Assembly: GCA_900545175.1 (NCBI GenBank)
Contig: UQYF01000029.1
Location: 1 to 35,264, forward strand
Source: an uncultured Eubacteriales bacterium
Lineage (GTDB): Bacteria > Bacillota > Clostridia > Lachnospirales > Lachnospiraceae
DNA: 35,264 bases
Direction of reading: 5' to 3'
The notes below the pieces were generated by a model that made no database searches, was not told the DNA's origin, and worked only from the letters and a program-made list of their open reading frames with translations. The position numbers and the translations under genes are program-made. Within the stretch, counting starts at the first letter, position 1. Each line of letters opens with the position of its first letter. This document shows, piece by piece, positions 23,369-31,800 of the stretch.

Positions 23369-25282
23369 ATGGAAAATAATTACGGAGCTGACCAGATACA
23401 GATTCTTGAGGGTCTTGAAGCGGTAAGAAAAAGACCGGGAATGTATATTGGCAGTACATCATCAAAGGGACTTCATCATTTGGTATATGAGATTGTAGAT
23501 AATTCGGTGGATGAGGCATTAGCCGGCTATTGTACTGAGATTGATGTGCAGATTAACTCTGACAACTCTATAACCGTAACTGACAACGGACGAGGCATTC
23601 CGGTTGGAATAAATGCCAAGTCAGGACTTCCGGCTGTACAGGTTGTATTTACAATTCTCCATGCAGGAGGCAAGTTCGGCGGTGGAGGATATAAGGTATC
23701 GGGAGGACTTCACGGAGTAGGTGCGTCTGTTGTAAATGCACTTTCCGAGTGGCTTGAGGTTAAGGTATGCCGTGACGGAAATATTTACGAGCAAAGATAT
23801 GAGAGAGGCAAAGTAATGTATCCTCTTAAGATTGTCGGAAGCTGTGAGCCTGAAAAGACAGGAACGAAGGTTACATTCCTTCCTGACAGGGAGATTTTTG
23901 AGGAAACAGTATATGATTTTGATATCCTTAAGAATCGTCTGAGAGAGATGGCATTTCTCACCAAGGGAATCAAGATTATCTTAAGAGATGACAGAGAGAA
24001 TAAGAAGGAGAAGATTTTCCACTACGAAGGCGGTATCAAGGAGTTCGTGCAGTATCTTAACCGCAGCAAAACTCCGCTTTATGATAATATTATCTACTGT
24101 GAAGGAACAGTCAACAATATTTCTGTAGAGGTTGCTTTCCAGCACAATGACGATTACAACGAGAGCATATATTCATTTGTCAACAATATCAATACACCTG
24201 AAGGCGGTATGCATCTTACAGGCTTTAGGAATGCGATTACCAAGACGTTTAACGACTATGCAAGAAGCAATAAGCTTTTAAAGGACAGCGAACAGAATCT
24301 TACCGGAGAGGATATCAGGGAAGGTCTTACTGCCATTGTAAGTGTCAAGATTGAGAATCCTCAGTTTGAAGGCCAGACTAAGCAGAAGCTCGGAAATAGT
24401 GAAGCGAGAGGTGCAGTTGACAATGTTGTTACAGAACAGCTTACATATTTCCTTGAGCAGAATCCGACTGTAGCAAAAATGATATGTGAAAAGTCACTTC
24501 TTGCACAAAGAGCGAGAGAAGCTGCCAGAAAAGCAAGGGATCTTACAAGAAGAAAGACAGCACTTGAGTCCATGAGTCTTCCGGGTAAGCTTGCAGACTG
24601 CTCGGACAAGGATCCTAAGAATTGTGAAATATTCATCGTAGAGGGTGATTCCGCCGGTGGTTCGGCTAAGTCTGCACGAAGCCGTGCTACACAGGCAATC
24701 CTGCCGCTCAGAGGAAAGATATTGAATGTAGAGAAGGCAAGACTTGACCGTATACTCGGAAATGCGGAAATCAAAGCTATGATTACCGCATTCGGAACTG
24801 GCATACATGAGGATTTTGATATAACTAAGCTTCGTTATCACAAGATTATCATTATGACGGATGCCGATGTAGATGGAGCACATATCGCTACACTTATGCT
24901 TACCTTCCTGTATCGCTTTATGCCGGAGCTTATAAAGCAGGGCTATGTATATCTCGCACAGCCGCCTCTTTACAAGCTTGAGAGAAACAAGAAGGTATGG
25001 TATGCATACTCTGATGAGCAGTTAAATGAAATACTCACAGAGGTAGGACGTGACCAGAGCAACAAGATTCAGCGATACAAAGGTCTTGGAGAGATGGATG
25101 CGGACCAGCTCTGGGAGACAACAATGGATCCTGCCAAGAGAATACTTAAGAAGGTTTTCTATGATGAGGACTATGCATCTGAAATAGATGTAACATTTTC
25201 TACACTCATGGGAGACAATGTTGAACCTAGAAGAGAGTTCATTGAGGCAAATGCTAAGTTCGTGAAGAATTTAGATATTTAG
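23369..25282 (+). CDS. gyrB: DNA gyrase subunit B
   Basis: GyrB is the ATPase subunit of DNA gyrase, which adds negative supercoils ahead of the fork. The 637 residues include the GHKL ATP site (VDNSVDEALAGYC, VTDNGRGIPVG, GGLHGVGASVVNALS), the transducer domain, and the TOPRIM domain with VEGDSAGGSAK, MTDADVDGAHI and the end IQRYKGLGEMDADQLWETTMDP. A GAGGAAAGC site precedes the ATG. Length is typical of Firmicute GyrB, without the insert seen in enterobacteria. Confidence 0.97.
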   Translation: MENNYGADQIQILEGLEAVRKRPGMYIGSTSSKGLHHLVYEIVDNSVDEALAGYCTEIDVQINSDNSITVTDNGRGIPVGINAKSGLPAVQVVFTILHAGGKFGGGGYKVSGGLHGVGASVVNALSEWLEVKVCRDGNIYEQRYERGKVMYPLKIVGSCEPEKTGTKVTFLPDREIFEETVYDFDILKNRLREMAFLTKGIKIILRDDRENKKEKIFHYEGGIKEFVQYLNRSKTPLYDNIIYCEGTVNNISVEVAFQHNDDYNESIYSFVNNINTPEGGMHLTGFRNAITKTFNDYARSNKLLKDSEQNLTGEDIREGLTAIVSVKIENPQFEGQTKQKLGNSEARGAVDNVVTEQLTYFLEQNPTVAKMICEKSLLAQRAREAARKARDLTRRKTALESMSLPGKLADCSDKDPKNCEIFIVEGDSAGGSAKSARSRATQAILPLRGKILNVEKARLDRILGNAEIKAMITAFGTGIHEDFDITKLRYHKIIIMTDADVDGAHIATLMLTFLYRFMPELIKQGYVYLAQPPLYKLERNKKVWYAYSDEQLNEILTEVGRDQSNKIQRYKGLGEMDADQLWETTMDPAKRILKKVFYDEDYASEIDVTFSTLMGDNVEPRREFIEANAKFVKNLDI

Positions 25283-25358
25283 TGCTATTCGTACGTTGTG
25301 TGATTTTGCCAAAAAGTAATTATTATATAAAAAATATGGTTATGTGGAGGAAATTTGA

Positions 25359-27875
25359 ATGGATGAACATATCTTTGATAAGGTTCATGATGTAGACCTC
25401 AAAAAGACTATGGAGGACTCATATATAGATTATGCGATGAGTGTTATTGCAGCGCGTGCGCTTCCTGATGTCAGGGATGGTCTTAAGCCGGTACAGCGCA
25501 GAATACTTTACTCAATGATAGAGCTTAACAACGGTCCTGATAAGCCGCACAGAAAATGTGCACGTATCGTAGGAGATACAATGGGTAAATATCACCCGCA
25601 TGGAGACTCATCAATATATGATGCTCTCGTTAAGCTGGCACAGGATTTTGCGACCAGATATCCGCTTGTCGATGGACATGGTAACTTTGGTTCGGTTGAC
25701 GGTGACGGCGCTGCTGCCATGCGATATACAGAGGCGAGATTAAGCAAGATTTCGATGGAGATGTTGGCTGATATCGATATGGATACAGTCGATTTTACAC
25801 CGAACTTTGATGAGACAGAGAAGGAGCCGGCAGTGCTTCCTTCAAGATATCCTAATCTCATGGTAAACGGAACATCGGGTATCGCTGTAGGTATGGCAAC
25901 CAATATACCGCCTCACAATCTTCGTGAGGTTATTGCTGCTGTCGTAAGGATTATTGACAATGAGGTTGAGCATGACAAAGAGACCGACATAGAGGAGCTT
26001 ATGGAGATTGTCAAGGGACCTGATTTCCCTACAGGAGCCATGGTTATCGGAAAGAGAGGAATTGAGGAGGCATATCGTACAGGACGAGGCAAGATTAAGG
26101 TTCGTGCAGTTACGGATATAGAAGCTATGCCTAATGGCAAGAGCCGTATCATTGTGTCTGAGATTCCATATATGGTCAACAAGGCTAATCTCATCCAGAA
26201 GATAGCAGAGCTTGTAAAGGATAAAAAGATTGACGGAATAACAGACCTTAGAGATGAGTCTGACAGACAGGGTATGAGAATATGCATCGAGCTTAGAAAG
26301 GATGCCAATGCTAATATTGTTCTCAATCAGCTCTATAAGCATACACAGATGCAGGATACATTCGGTGTAATCATGCTTGCGCTTGTAGACCAGCAGCCTA
26401 AGGTGTTAAATCTCAAGGAGATGCTCGGATATTATCTTCTTCACCAGAAGGATGTCGTTACAAGAAGAACAAGATACGAACTCAACAAAGCAGAAGCAAG
26501 AGCACATATCTTAGAAGGCTTGATGATAGCACTTGACAATATTGATGAAGTGATAAGCATTATCAGAAGCTCTGAGAATGTGGCAGCAGCTAAGGCAAGA
26601 CTCATTGAGCGTTTTGGGCTTTCTGATGCACAGGCACAGGCTATTGTCGATATGCGTCTTAGAGCACTGACAGGATTAGAGAGAGAGAAGATTGAGCAGG
26701 AGCTGGCTGCACTCAGAGCCAGAATAGAGGAGTTGAAGGAGATACTTGCTGATGAGAAGAAGCTTCTCATGGTAATCCGCAAGGAAATCATGGCAATTTC
26801 CGACAAATATGGCGATGACAGAAGAACATCTATAGGTTATGACGAGTCAGAGATTAACATGGAAGACCTTATTCCGGATGAGAGCACAGTTATAGCTATG
26901 ACTAACCTCGGTTATATAAAGAGAATGACACTTGACAACTTCAAGAGCCAGAACAGAGGCGGACGTGGAATCAAGGGAATGCAGACTATAGATGAGGACT
27001 ACATAGAAGACCTGTTTATGACAACCACACATAAGAATCTGTTATTCTGTACAAGCCTTGGACGTATCTACCGTCTGAAGGCCTATGAGATACCGGAGGC
27101 AAGCCGTACAGCCAGAGGTACAGCTATTGTAAATCTTTTACAGCTTATGCCGGGCGAGAAGATAAGTGCGATAATTCCTGTAAATGGTATAAAAGATGAT
27201 TCATATCTTTTCATGTGTACCAAGAATGGTATTGTAAAGAGAACACCTGCAAAAGAGTATGCCAATATTCGTAAGACAGGAATTCAGACAATCACACTCA
27301 GGGATGACGATGAGCTTATCGAGGTTAAGGAGACTGACGGAAATAAGGATATCATTCTTGTGACTAAGCTTGGAATGTGTATCAGGTTCAATGAGCAGGA
27401 TGTAAGACCTACCGGAAGAAGTGCTATGGGTGTAATCGGCATGAATCTCATTCCAGGTGATGAAGTAATTGGAATGCAGCTTGATACTCAGGGCGAGGAG
27501 CTTCTGATTGTATCAGAGAATGGTCTTGGAAAGAGAACAAAGACAGAGGAATTCACCGTTCAGCACAGAGGCGGCAAGGGTATTAAGTGCTACAAGATTA
27601 ATGATAAGACAGGCAATGTGATAGGAGTTAAGGCTGTAAATGAGAACAGAGAGATTATGCTTATCACAACAGAAGGCATTATTATCCGTATGCAGGTAGC
27701 AGGAATATCGGTTCTCGGAAGAATCACATCGGGAGTCAAGCTTATCAATCTTGATGAAGGTGTCAAGGTAGCTAAGGTAGCTAAAGTCAGGGAAGGTGAT
27801 GAGACAAAGCCTGAGGATGAGAACTTAGCAGTTGATGACGAGCAAGAGGAAGATAACGTAAATATTGAAGAATAA
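25359..27875 (+). CDS. gyrA: DNA gyrase subunit A
   Basis: GyrA carries the DNA-cleaving tyrosine and the DNA-wrapping C-terminal domain of gyrase. In the 838 residues the catalytic tyrosine is Y123 in AAMRYTEARL. The quinolone-relevant positions in HPHGDSSIYD are the common sensitive residues S84 and D88 (E. coli S83 and D87). The beta-pinwheel C-terminal domain starts after about residue 490 and has the GyrA box QNRGGRG and a further HRGGKG; the tail is acidic (EDENLAVDDEQEEDNVNIEE). GGAGG precedes the ATG. These boxes identify GyrA rather than ParC. Confidence 0.97.
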   Translation: MDEHIFDKVHDVDLKKTMEDSYIDYAMSVIAARALPDVRDGLKPVQRRILYSMIELNNGPDKPHRKCARIVGDTMGKYHPHGDSSIYDALVKLAQDFATRYPLVDGHGNFGSVDGDGAAAMRYTEARLSKISMEMLADIDMDTVDFTPNFDETEKEPAVLPSRYPNLMVNGTSGIAVGMATNIPPHNLREVIAAVVRIIDNEVEHDKETDIEELMEIVKGPDFPTGAMVIGKRGIEEAYRTGRGKIKVRAVTDIEAMPNGKSRIIVSEIPYMVNKANLIQKIAELVKDKKIDGITDLRDESDRQGMRICIELRKDANANIVLNQLYKHTQMQDTFGVIMLALVDQQPKVLNLKEMLGYYLLHQKDVVTRRTRYELNKAEARAHILEGLMIALDNIDEVISIIRSSENVAAAKARLIERFGLSDAQAQAIVDMRLRALTGLEREKIEQELAALRARIEELKEILADEKKLLMVIRKEIMAISDKYGDDRRTSIGYDESEINMEDLIPDESTVIAMTNLGYIKRMTLDNFKSQNRGGRGIKGMQTIDEDYIEDLFMTTTHKNLLFCTSLGRIYRLKAYEIPEASRTARGTAIVNLLQLMPGEKISAIIPVNGIKDDSYLFMCTKNGIVKRTPAKEYANIRKTGIQTITLRDDDELIEVKETDGNKDIILVTKLGMCIRFNEQDVRPTGRSAMGVIGMNLIPGDEVIGMQLDTQGEELLIVSENGLGKRTKTEEFTVQHRGGKGIKCYKINDKTGNVIGVKAVNENREIMLITTEGIIIRMQVAGISVLGRITSGVKLINLDEGVKVAKVAKVREGDETKPEDENLAVDDEQEEDNVNIEE

Positions 27876-27905
27876 ATAATTGATGCAAAGCGCAGAGGAC
27901 TCACA

Positions 27906-28748
27906 ATGAGAAATATAAGCACTGATGAAGTAATAAAAAATATAAGAGAAATGTGTATTGAAGCAAATCATTTCCTGTCGCCTGATATGAAAAAAGTATT
28001 TGAAAAGGCTGCCGATGAGGAGACATCTTCTCTCGGCAGACAGATATTAGGACAGCTTAAGGAAAATCTTGAGATTGCAGGCAGTGATATGATACCTATT
28101 TGTCAGGACACCGGAATGGCTGTTGTATTTATAAGCGTTGGACAGGAAGTTCATATTGAGGGAGGCTCTCTGACGGAAGCCATCAATGAAGGAGTGCGTC
28201 AGGGATATGTAGACGGATACCTCAGAAAATCGGTTGTAAAAGACCCTATTGAGAGGGAGAATACGAAGGATAATACGCCGGCTGTAATTCACTATGATAT
28301 TGTGCCGGGAGATAAGATAGATATAACGATTGCTCCAAAGGGCTTTGGAAGCGAGAACATGAGCCGCGTGTTTATGTTAAAGCCGGCTGATGGCATAGAA
28401 GGCGTTAAGGAGGCAATTCTTAAAGCCGTAAAGGATGCAGGGCCTAATGCATGCCCACCTATGGTTGTAGGTGTCGGCATCGGAGGAACCTTTGAAAAAT
28501 GTGCTCTTCTCGCAAAAAAGGCTCTCACAAGAGATTTAGATGGTGAAAGACCATCAGGTTATGTACGTGAGCTTGAGGATGAGATGCTTGAAAAAATCAA
28601 TTCACTTGGCATAGGTCCAGGCGGTCTTGGAGGAACTAAGACTGCACTTGCAGTTAATGTAGAGACTTATCCGACACATATTGCGGGACTTCCGGTGGCT
28701 GTTAATATCTGCTGTCATGTCAACAGGCATGTACACAGAGTAATTTAG
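27906..28748 (+). CDS. Class I fumarate hydratase, alpha subunit
   Basis: This is the 280-residue N-terminal half of the [4Fe-4S] class I fumarase/L(+)-tartrate dehydratase family, which interconverts fumarate and malate (or dehydrates tartrate). Candidate cluster cysteines are C66 in PICQDTG, C183 in GPNACPPM and C269/C270 in NICCHVNRH. Other marks are APKGFGSENMS and GIGGTFEKCALLAKKAL. The start has AGAGGAC upstream. The beta subunit is encoded next, so the enzyme is a heterodimer as in many Clostridia, not fused as in E. coli FumA. Fumarase versus tartrate dehydratase cannot be settled from sequence alone. Confidence 0.88.
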   Translation: MRNISTDEVIKNIREMCIEANHFLSPDMKKVFEKAADEETSSLGRQILGQLKENLEIAGSDMIPICQDTGMAVVFISVGQEVHIEGGSLTEAINEGVRQGYVDGYLRKSVVKDPIERENTKDNTPAVIHYDIVPGDKIDITIAPKGFGSENMSRVFMLKPADGIEGVKEAILKAVKDAGPNACPPMVVGVGIGGTFEKCALLAKKALTRDLDGERPSGYVRELEDEMLEKINSLGIGPGGLGGTKTALAVNVETYPTHIAGLPVAVNICCHVNRHVHRVI

Positions 28749-28831
28749 TCATAATAAGAATGATATCAGATTAATAATTCGATTTTGACCGGCCTAGCCG
28801 GAATACATGTATCAGATTGGATAGGAGAAAA

Positions 28832-29362
28832 ATGGACAAGCATATTAATGTACCTTTTGACAGTAGTATATCAACAAGCCTTAAGGCCGGCGATTATGTG
28901 TATCTTACCGGAACAATATATACTGCGAGAGATGCAGCACATAAGAGAATGTATGAAGCTCTTAAAAAAGGTGAAGAGCTGCCTTTTGATGTAAAGAATA
29001 ATACCATTTACTATATGGGACCTTCGCCTGCAAGAGAAGGAAGACCGATTGGTTCGGCTGGGCCTACAACAGCGAGCAGAATGGACAAGTATGCACCATC
29101 ACTTCTCGACCTAGGACTTATCGGGATGATAGGCAAAGGAAAACGAAATAAGGCTGTACATGAGGCGATTGTGAGAGATAGAGCTGTTTATTTTGCCGCA
29201 GTGGGCGGTGCAGGCGCACTATTGTCTAAATGCATCACATCATCTGAGGTGATTGCTTATGACGATTTGGGTACTGAAGCTATAAGGAAACTTACTGTGA
29301 AGGATTTTCCTGTAATTGTTGTTATCGACTCAGAGGGACGGGATTTATATGAAGAAATTTAA
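28832..29362 (+). CDS. Class I fumarate hydratase, beta subunit
   Basis: The 176-residue protein is the C-terminal half of the class I fumarase family. It reads DYVYLTGTIYTARDAAHKRM, YYMGPSPAREGRPIGSAGPTT, SRMDKYAPSLLDLGLIGMIGKG and AVYFAAVGGAGALLSKCI, the characteristic order. I chose the ATG at 28832, which directly follows TAGGAGAAAA. It lies 83 bases after the alpha-subunit gene and overlaps the next gene by 14 bases, suggesting coupled translation with the membrane protein that follows, though no functional link is known. Confidence 0.88.
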   Translation: MDKHINVPFDSSISTSLKAGDYVYLTGTIYTARDAAHKRMYEALKKGEELPFDVKNNTIYYMGPSPAREGRPIGSAGPTTASRMDKYAPSLLDLGLIGMIGKGKRNKAVHEAIVRDRAVYFAAVGGAGALLSKCITSSEVIAYDDLGTEAIRKLTVKDFPVIVVIDSEGRDLYEEI

Positions 29363-31613
29363 TATAAACGAACAGAATAAGTGCCTGACGATAATAATTG
29401 GCATAGAAATTCTCATAATGCTTGTGCTTATTGTGATGCTTTTTGTTCCGGGAAAGAAGTATCTGCTTAATCAGGATGACAATACGATAACTCTTCCGTA
29501 TGGACATTACTACCTGAAATGTGATTATAGTATTTCAAGTGACACTGATGCAGCAAATTATCTGTGGATTACTGATGAGCAGGGAAAAACAGAAGGTATA
29601 TTGCATTCAGAGGATTTTGTCCACCATGAAAAAAATACATGGGAGACAGAATTCTGGATTACTAAGCCCAGCTTAAAAATTAACCTTGAAATCAGAAAGC
29701 AGGGACAGGCTGAGCAGTCAGCGTACTTAAATTATGCTAATTATGAAATTAAGTGTACATCATACACAGCATTTATTATTCTTTTAATTTTGAGCATGGT
29801 ACTTGCATGTACGGTTGCTGCTTATCTGATAAGAGTTGGCAGGATAAAGCTCACGCGCGAAAAAGTGGTATATGCAATTATAATGTCTGCCATATTTATA
29901 ATATCCTGCATTCCGTTATTCGGAGACAGCCTGATTAAAGGTGATGACACAGTTACGCATCTTATCAGGATTGAAGGAATCAAGGATGGCTATCTTTCGG
30001 GACAGTTTCCTGTAAAGGTTGAGCCTACACTTAATGGCGGCTACGGATATGCGTTTTCTACATACTACGGAGGCTTATTTTATAATATTCCTGTAATTTT
30101 GCGGCTTATGGGATTTACTTTGCAGGGTGCCTATAAAGCATATATTGTAGTTGTGAATTTCGCTACGGTTATTGCTGCATACTACAGCTTCAAAGTTATA
30201 TTCAAAAAGCCAAAGTTAGCACTTATAAGCACTATAATGTACAGTCTTTCACTTATAAGGATAGTGGATTTATATCAGAGAGGTGCGGTAGGTGAGTTCA
30301 CTGCATTGATATTCATTCCGTTGATTGCAGCCGGACTTTGGAAGATTTACGCTACACCGATAGAGGACGAGAATTATAAGAGATTATGGGTGATGCCTGT
30401 AATCGGTTATTTTGGTGTAATAGAGTCACATGTTCTAAGCACTGAGCTATGCGGTGTATTTACAGTGCTTATATGTCTTATGATGTTTAAAAAGACATTC
30501 AGAAAAAAGACTTTCTTGGTATTATTAAAGATAGTCCTGATTTCTGTTGTGCTTAACATAGCCTACCTGCTTCCTTTTATCGAGTCATATATAACTGAAA
30601 GCACATATATCAATTCAGGCTTGTCAAATGCGGCAGGACTGACCTTCTGTCTTTCTTTTACAGATGTATTTAAGTTCTTTTTCAAGTTCATAGAGTTCAG
30701 TGCCTGGAGAGACTATATGGTTCCTGGCTTAGGACCGACTGTGATACCGATAATAGGCTTATTTATATACACCTTGATAAAACGAAGAGGAATTGACAAA
30801 TATAAGTCACTGATGATTGTGTCAGGCATAATCACAATCATTACTGTGATTTTATCCTTGGATGTATTCCCATATGAGAGAATACTTACATACTTAGGCA
30901 GTTCACCGACAAATGTTGCGATAATTAACCGTATATTCAATTTTGTCAGCAATATGGGCAAGAATATACAGTTTGCAATGAGATTCCTTACAATTGGAAC
31001 CTGCACATATATAATTTTCATAATTGCACTGTTATCTCAATACAACGAAGAGAAGCTATTAAAGATTGCTGAGATTATAATTGTGGCTCTCACAGTGGTT
31101 CAGTATATCTGGGCATCTGTTCTGACAATCAATGACATGAGGCATATCAACTTCTATACGATTACTGAAAATGACAAGGAAATAACCTGTGAAATCGGAA
31201 ACTATGAATATCTGCCATTAAAATATGACGGAGATTTCCCATACTTTAATAAATTCAGGGAAGACGGAAGCTTCCAGTCAACGAATGCGGAAGTTACCGA
31301 GTATGAAAAAGAGTATATAAATGTCAATCTGCATGTCGTAACAGGAGACGATGCCGGAATGGTTGAGCTTCCATTGCTGTACTATAGAGGCTATAAAGCA
31401 GTCGACACAGCCACAGGAAAAGAAATTAAGCTGATTAAGTCCGAATCGGCATTGCTTTTACTGGTAATTGACAGTAATTATGATGGCAATATAAGAGTGT
31501 ATTATCCGGGTAAAATTTACTGGCATATTGCTGATGCAGTGTCGGTGGTAAGCTTTGTCCTGATCGTGCTATACAGCATAAAAGGCAGGAGAAGAGCAAA
31601 AGTACAAAAATAA
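29349..31613 (+). CDS. Large membrane protein, PTPS-related/YfhO-like (GT-C type), paralogue 1
   Basis: A 754-residue polytopic membrane protein. It has one helix at about 14-34, an extracytoplasmic beta-rich domain (about 35-135), then many helices and a C-terminal soluble part (from about 615) ending in one more helix. The core GDDTVTHLIRIEGIKDGYLSGQFPVKVEP (198-226), GYGYAFSTYYGGLFYNIPVILRLMG and LYQRGAVGEFTALIFIPLIAAGLWKIY is typical of the PTPS-related/YfhO membrane family, related in layout to GT-C glycosyltransferases with an acidic motif in the first outer loop (D199, D200). A role in cell-envelope glycan decoration is an inference. The ATG at 29349 overlaps the fumarase beta gene. 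A near copy follows downstream. Confidence 0.75.
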   Translation: MKKFNINEQNKCLTIIIGIEILIMLVLIVMLFVPGKKYLLNQDDNTITLPYGHYYLKCDYSISSDTDAANYLWITDEQGKTEGILHSEDFVHHEKNTWETEFWITKPSLKINLEIRKQGQAEQSAYLNYANYEIKCTSYTAFIILLILSMVLACTVAAYLIRVGRIKLTREKVVYAIIMSAIFIISCIPLFGDSLIKGDDTVTHLIRIEGIKDGYLSGQFPVKVEPTLNGGYGYAFSTYYGGLFYNIPVILRLMGFTLQGAYKAYIVVVNFATVIAAYYSFKVIFKKPKLALISTIMYSLSLIRIVDLYQRGAVGEFTALIFIPLIAAGLWKIYATPIEDENYKRLWVMPVIGYFGVIESHVLSTELCGVFTVLICLMMFKKTFRKKTFLVLLKIVLISVVLNIAYLLPFIESYITESTYINSGLSNAAGLTFCLSFTDVFKFFFKFIEFSAWRDYMVPGLGPTVIPIIGLFIYTLIKRRGIDKYKSLMIVSGIITIITVILSLDVFPYERILTYLGSSPTNVAIINRIFNFVSNMGKNIQFAMRFLTIGTCTYIIFIIALLSQYNEEKLLKIAEIIIVALTVVQYIWASVLTINDMRHINFYTITENDKEITCEIGNYEYLPLKYDGDFPYFNKFREDGSFQSTNAEVTEYEKEYINVNLHVVTGDDAGMVELPLLYYRGYKAVDTATGKEIKLIKSESALLLLVIDSNYDGNIRVYYPGKIYWHIADAVSVVSFVLIVLYSIKGRRRAKVQK

Positions 31614-31652
31614 ATATACAAAGTATATAGGTAATGACAAGACTAAGTGTAT

Positions 31653-31733
31653 GCGTGCCGGACGTTGTGTAATTTTACTATATTACCGCTGGGCACGCTT
31701 TCGTTTCATTGCAATATAGTAAAATTACACAAC
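31653..31733. repeat. 21-bp perfect inverted repeat with an interleaved second stem
   Basis: The 21 bases at 31664-31684 (starting GTTGTGTAATTTTAC) are repeated in exact inverse at 31713-31733, with a 28-base loop. A second pair, GCGTGCC (31653-31659) with GGCACGC (31692-31698), crosses the first, giving an A-B-A'-B' order that would be an H-type pseudoknot in RNA. It lies in the 187-base gap between the two paralogous membrane-protein genes. No T-run follows, so it is not a plain terminator. A related string, ACGTTGTGTGATTTTGC, is found at 25293-25309 after gyrB, which hints at a dispersed element. Confidence 0.6.
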
Positions 31734-31800
31734 TGTTCAGCAGAACAATGATGTATTGCAAACGACTATATAAAGGTATAAATTACGAGGAGAGAGCAAT

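Noticed and set aside
25842..26342. 166-codon minus-strand frame inside gyrA
   Set aside because: Antisense to a highly conserved gene, with no family features or start signal.
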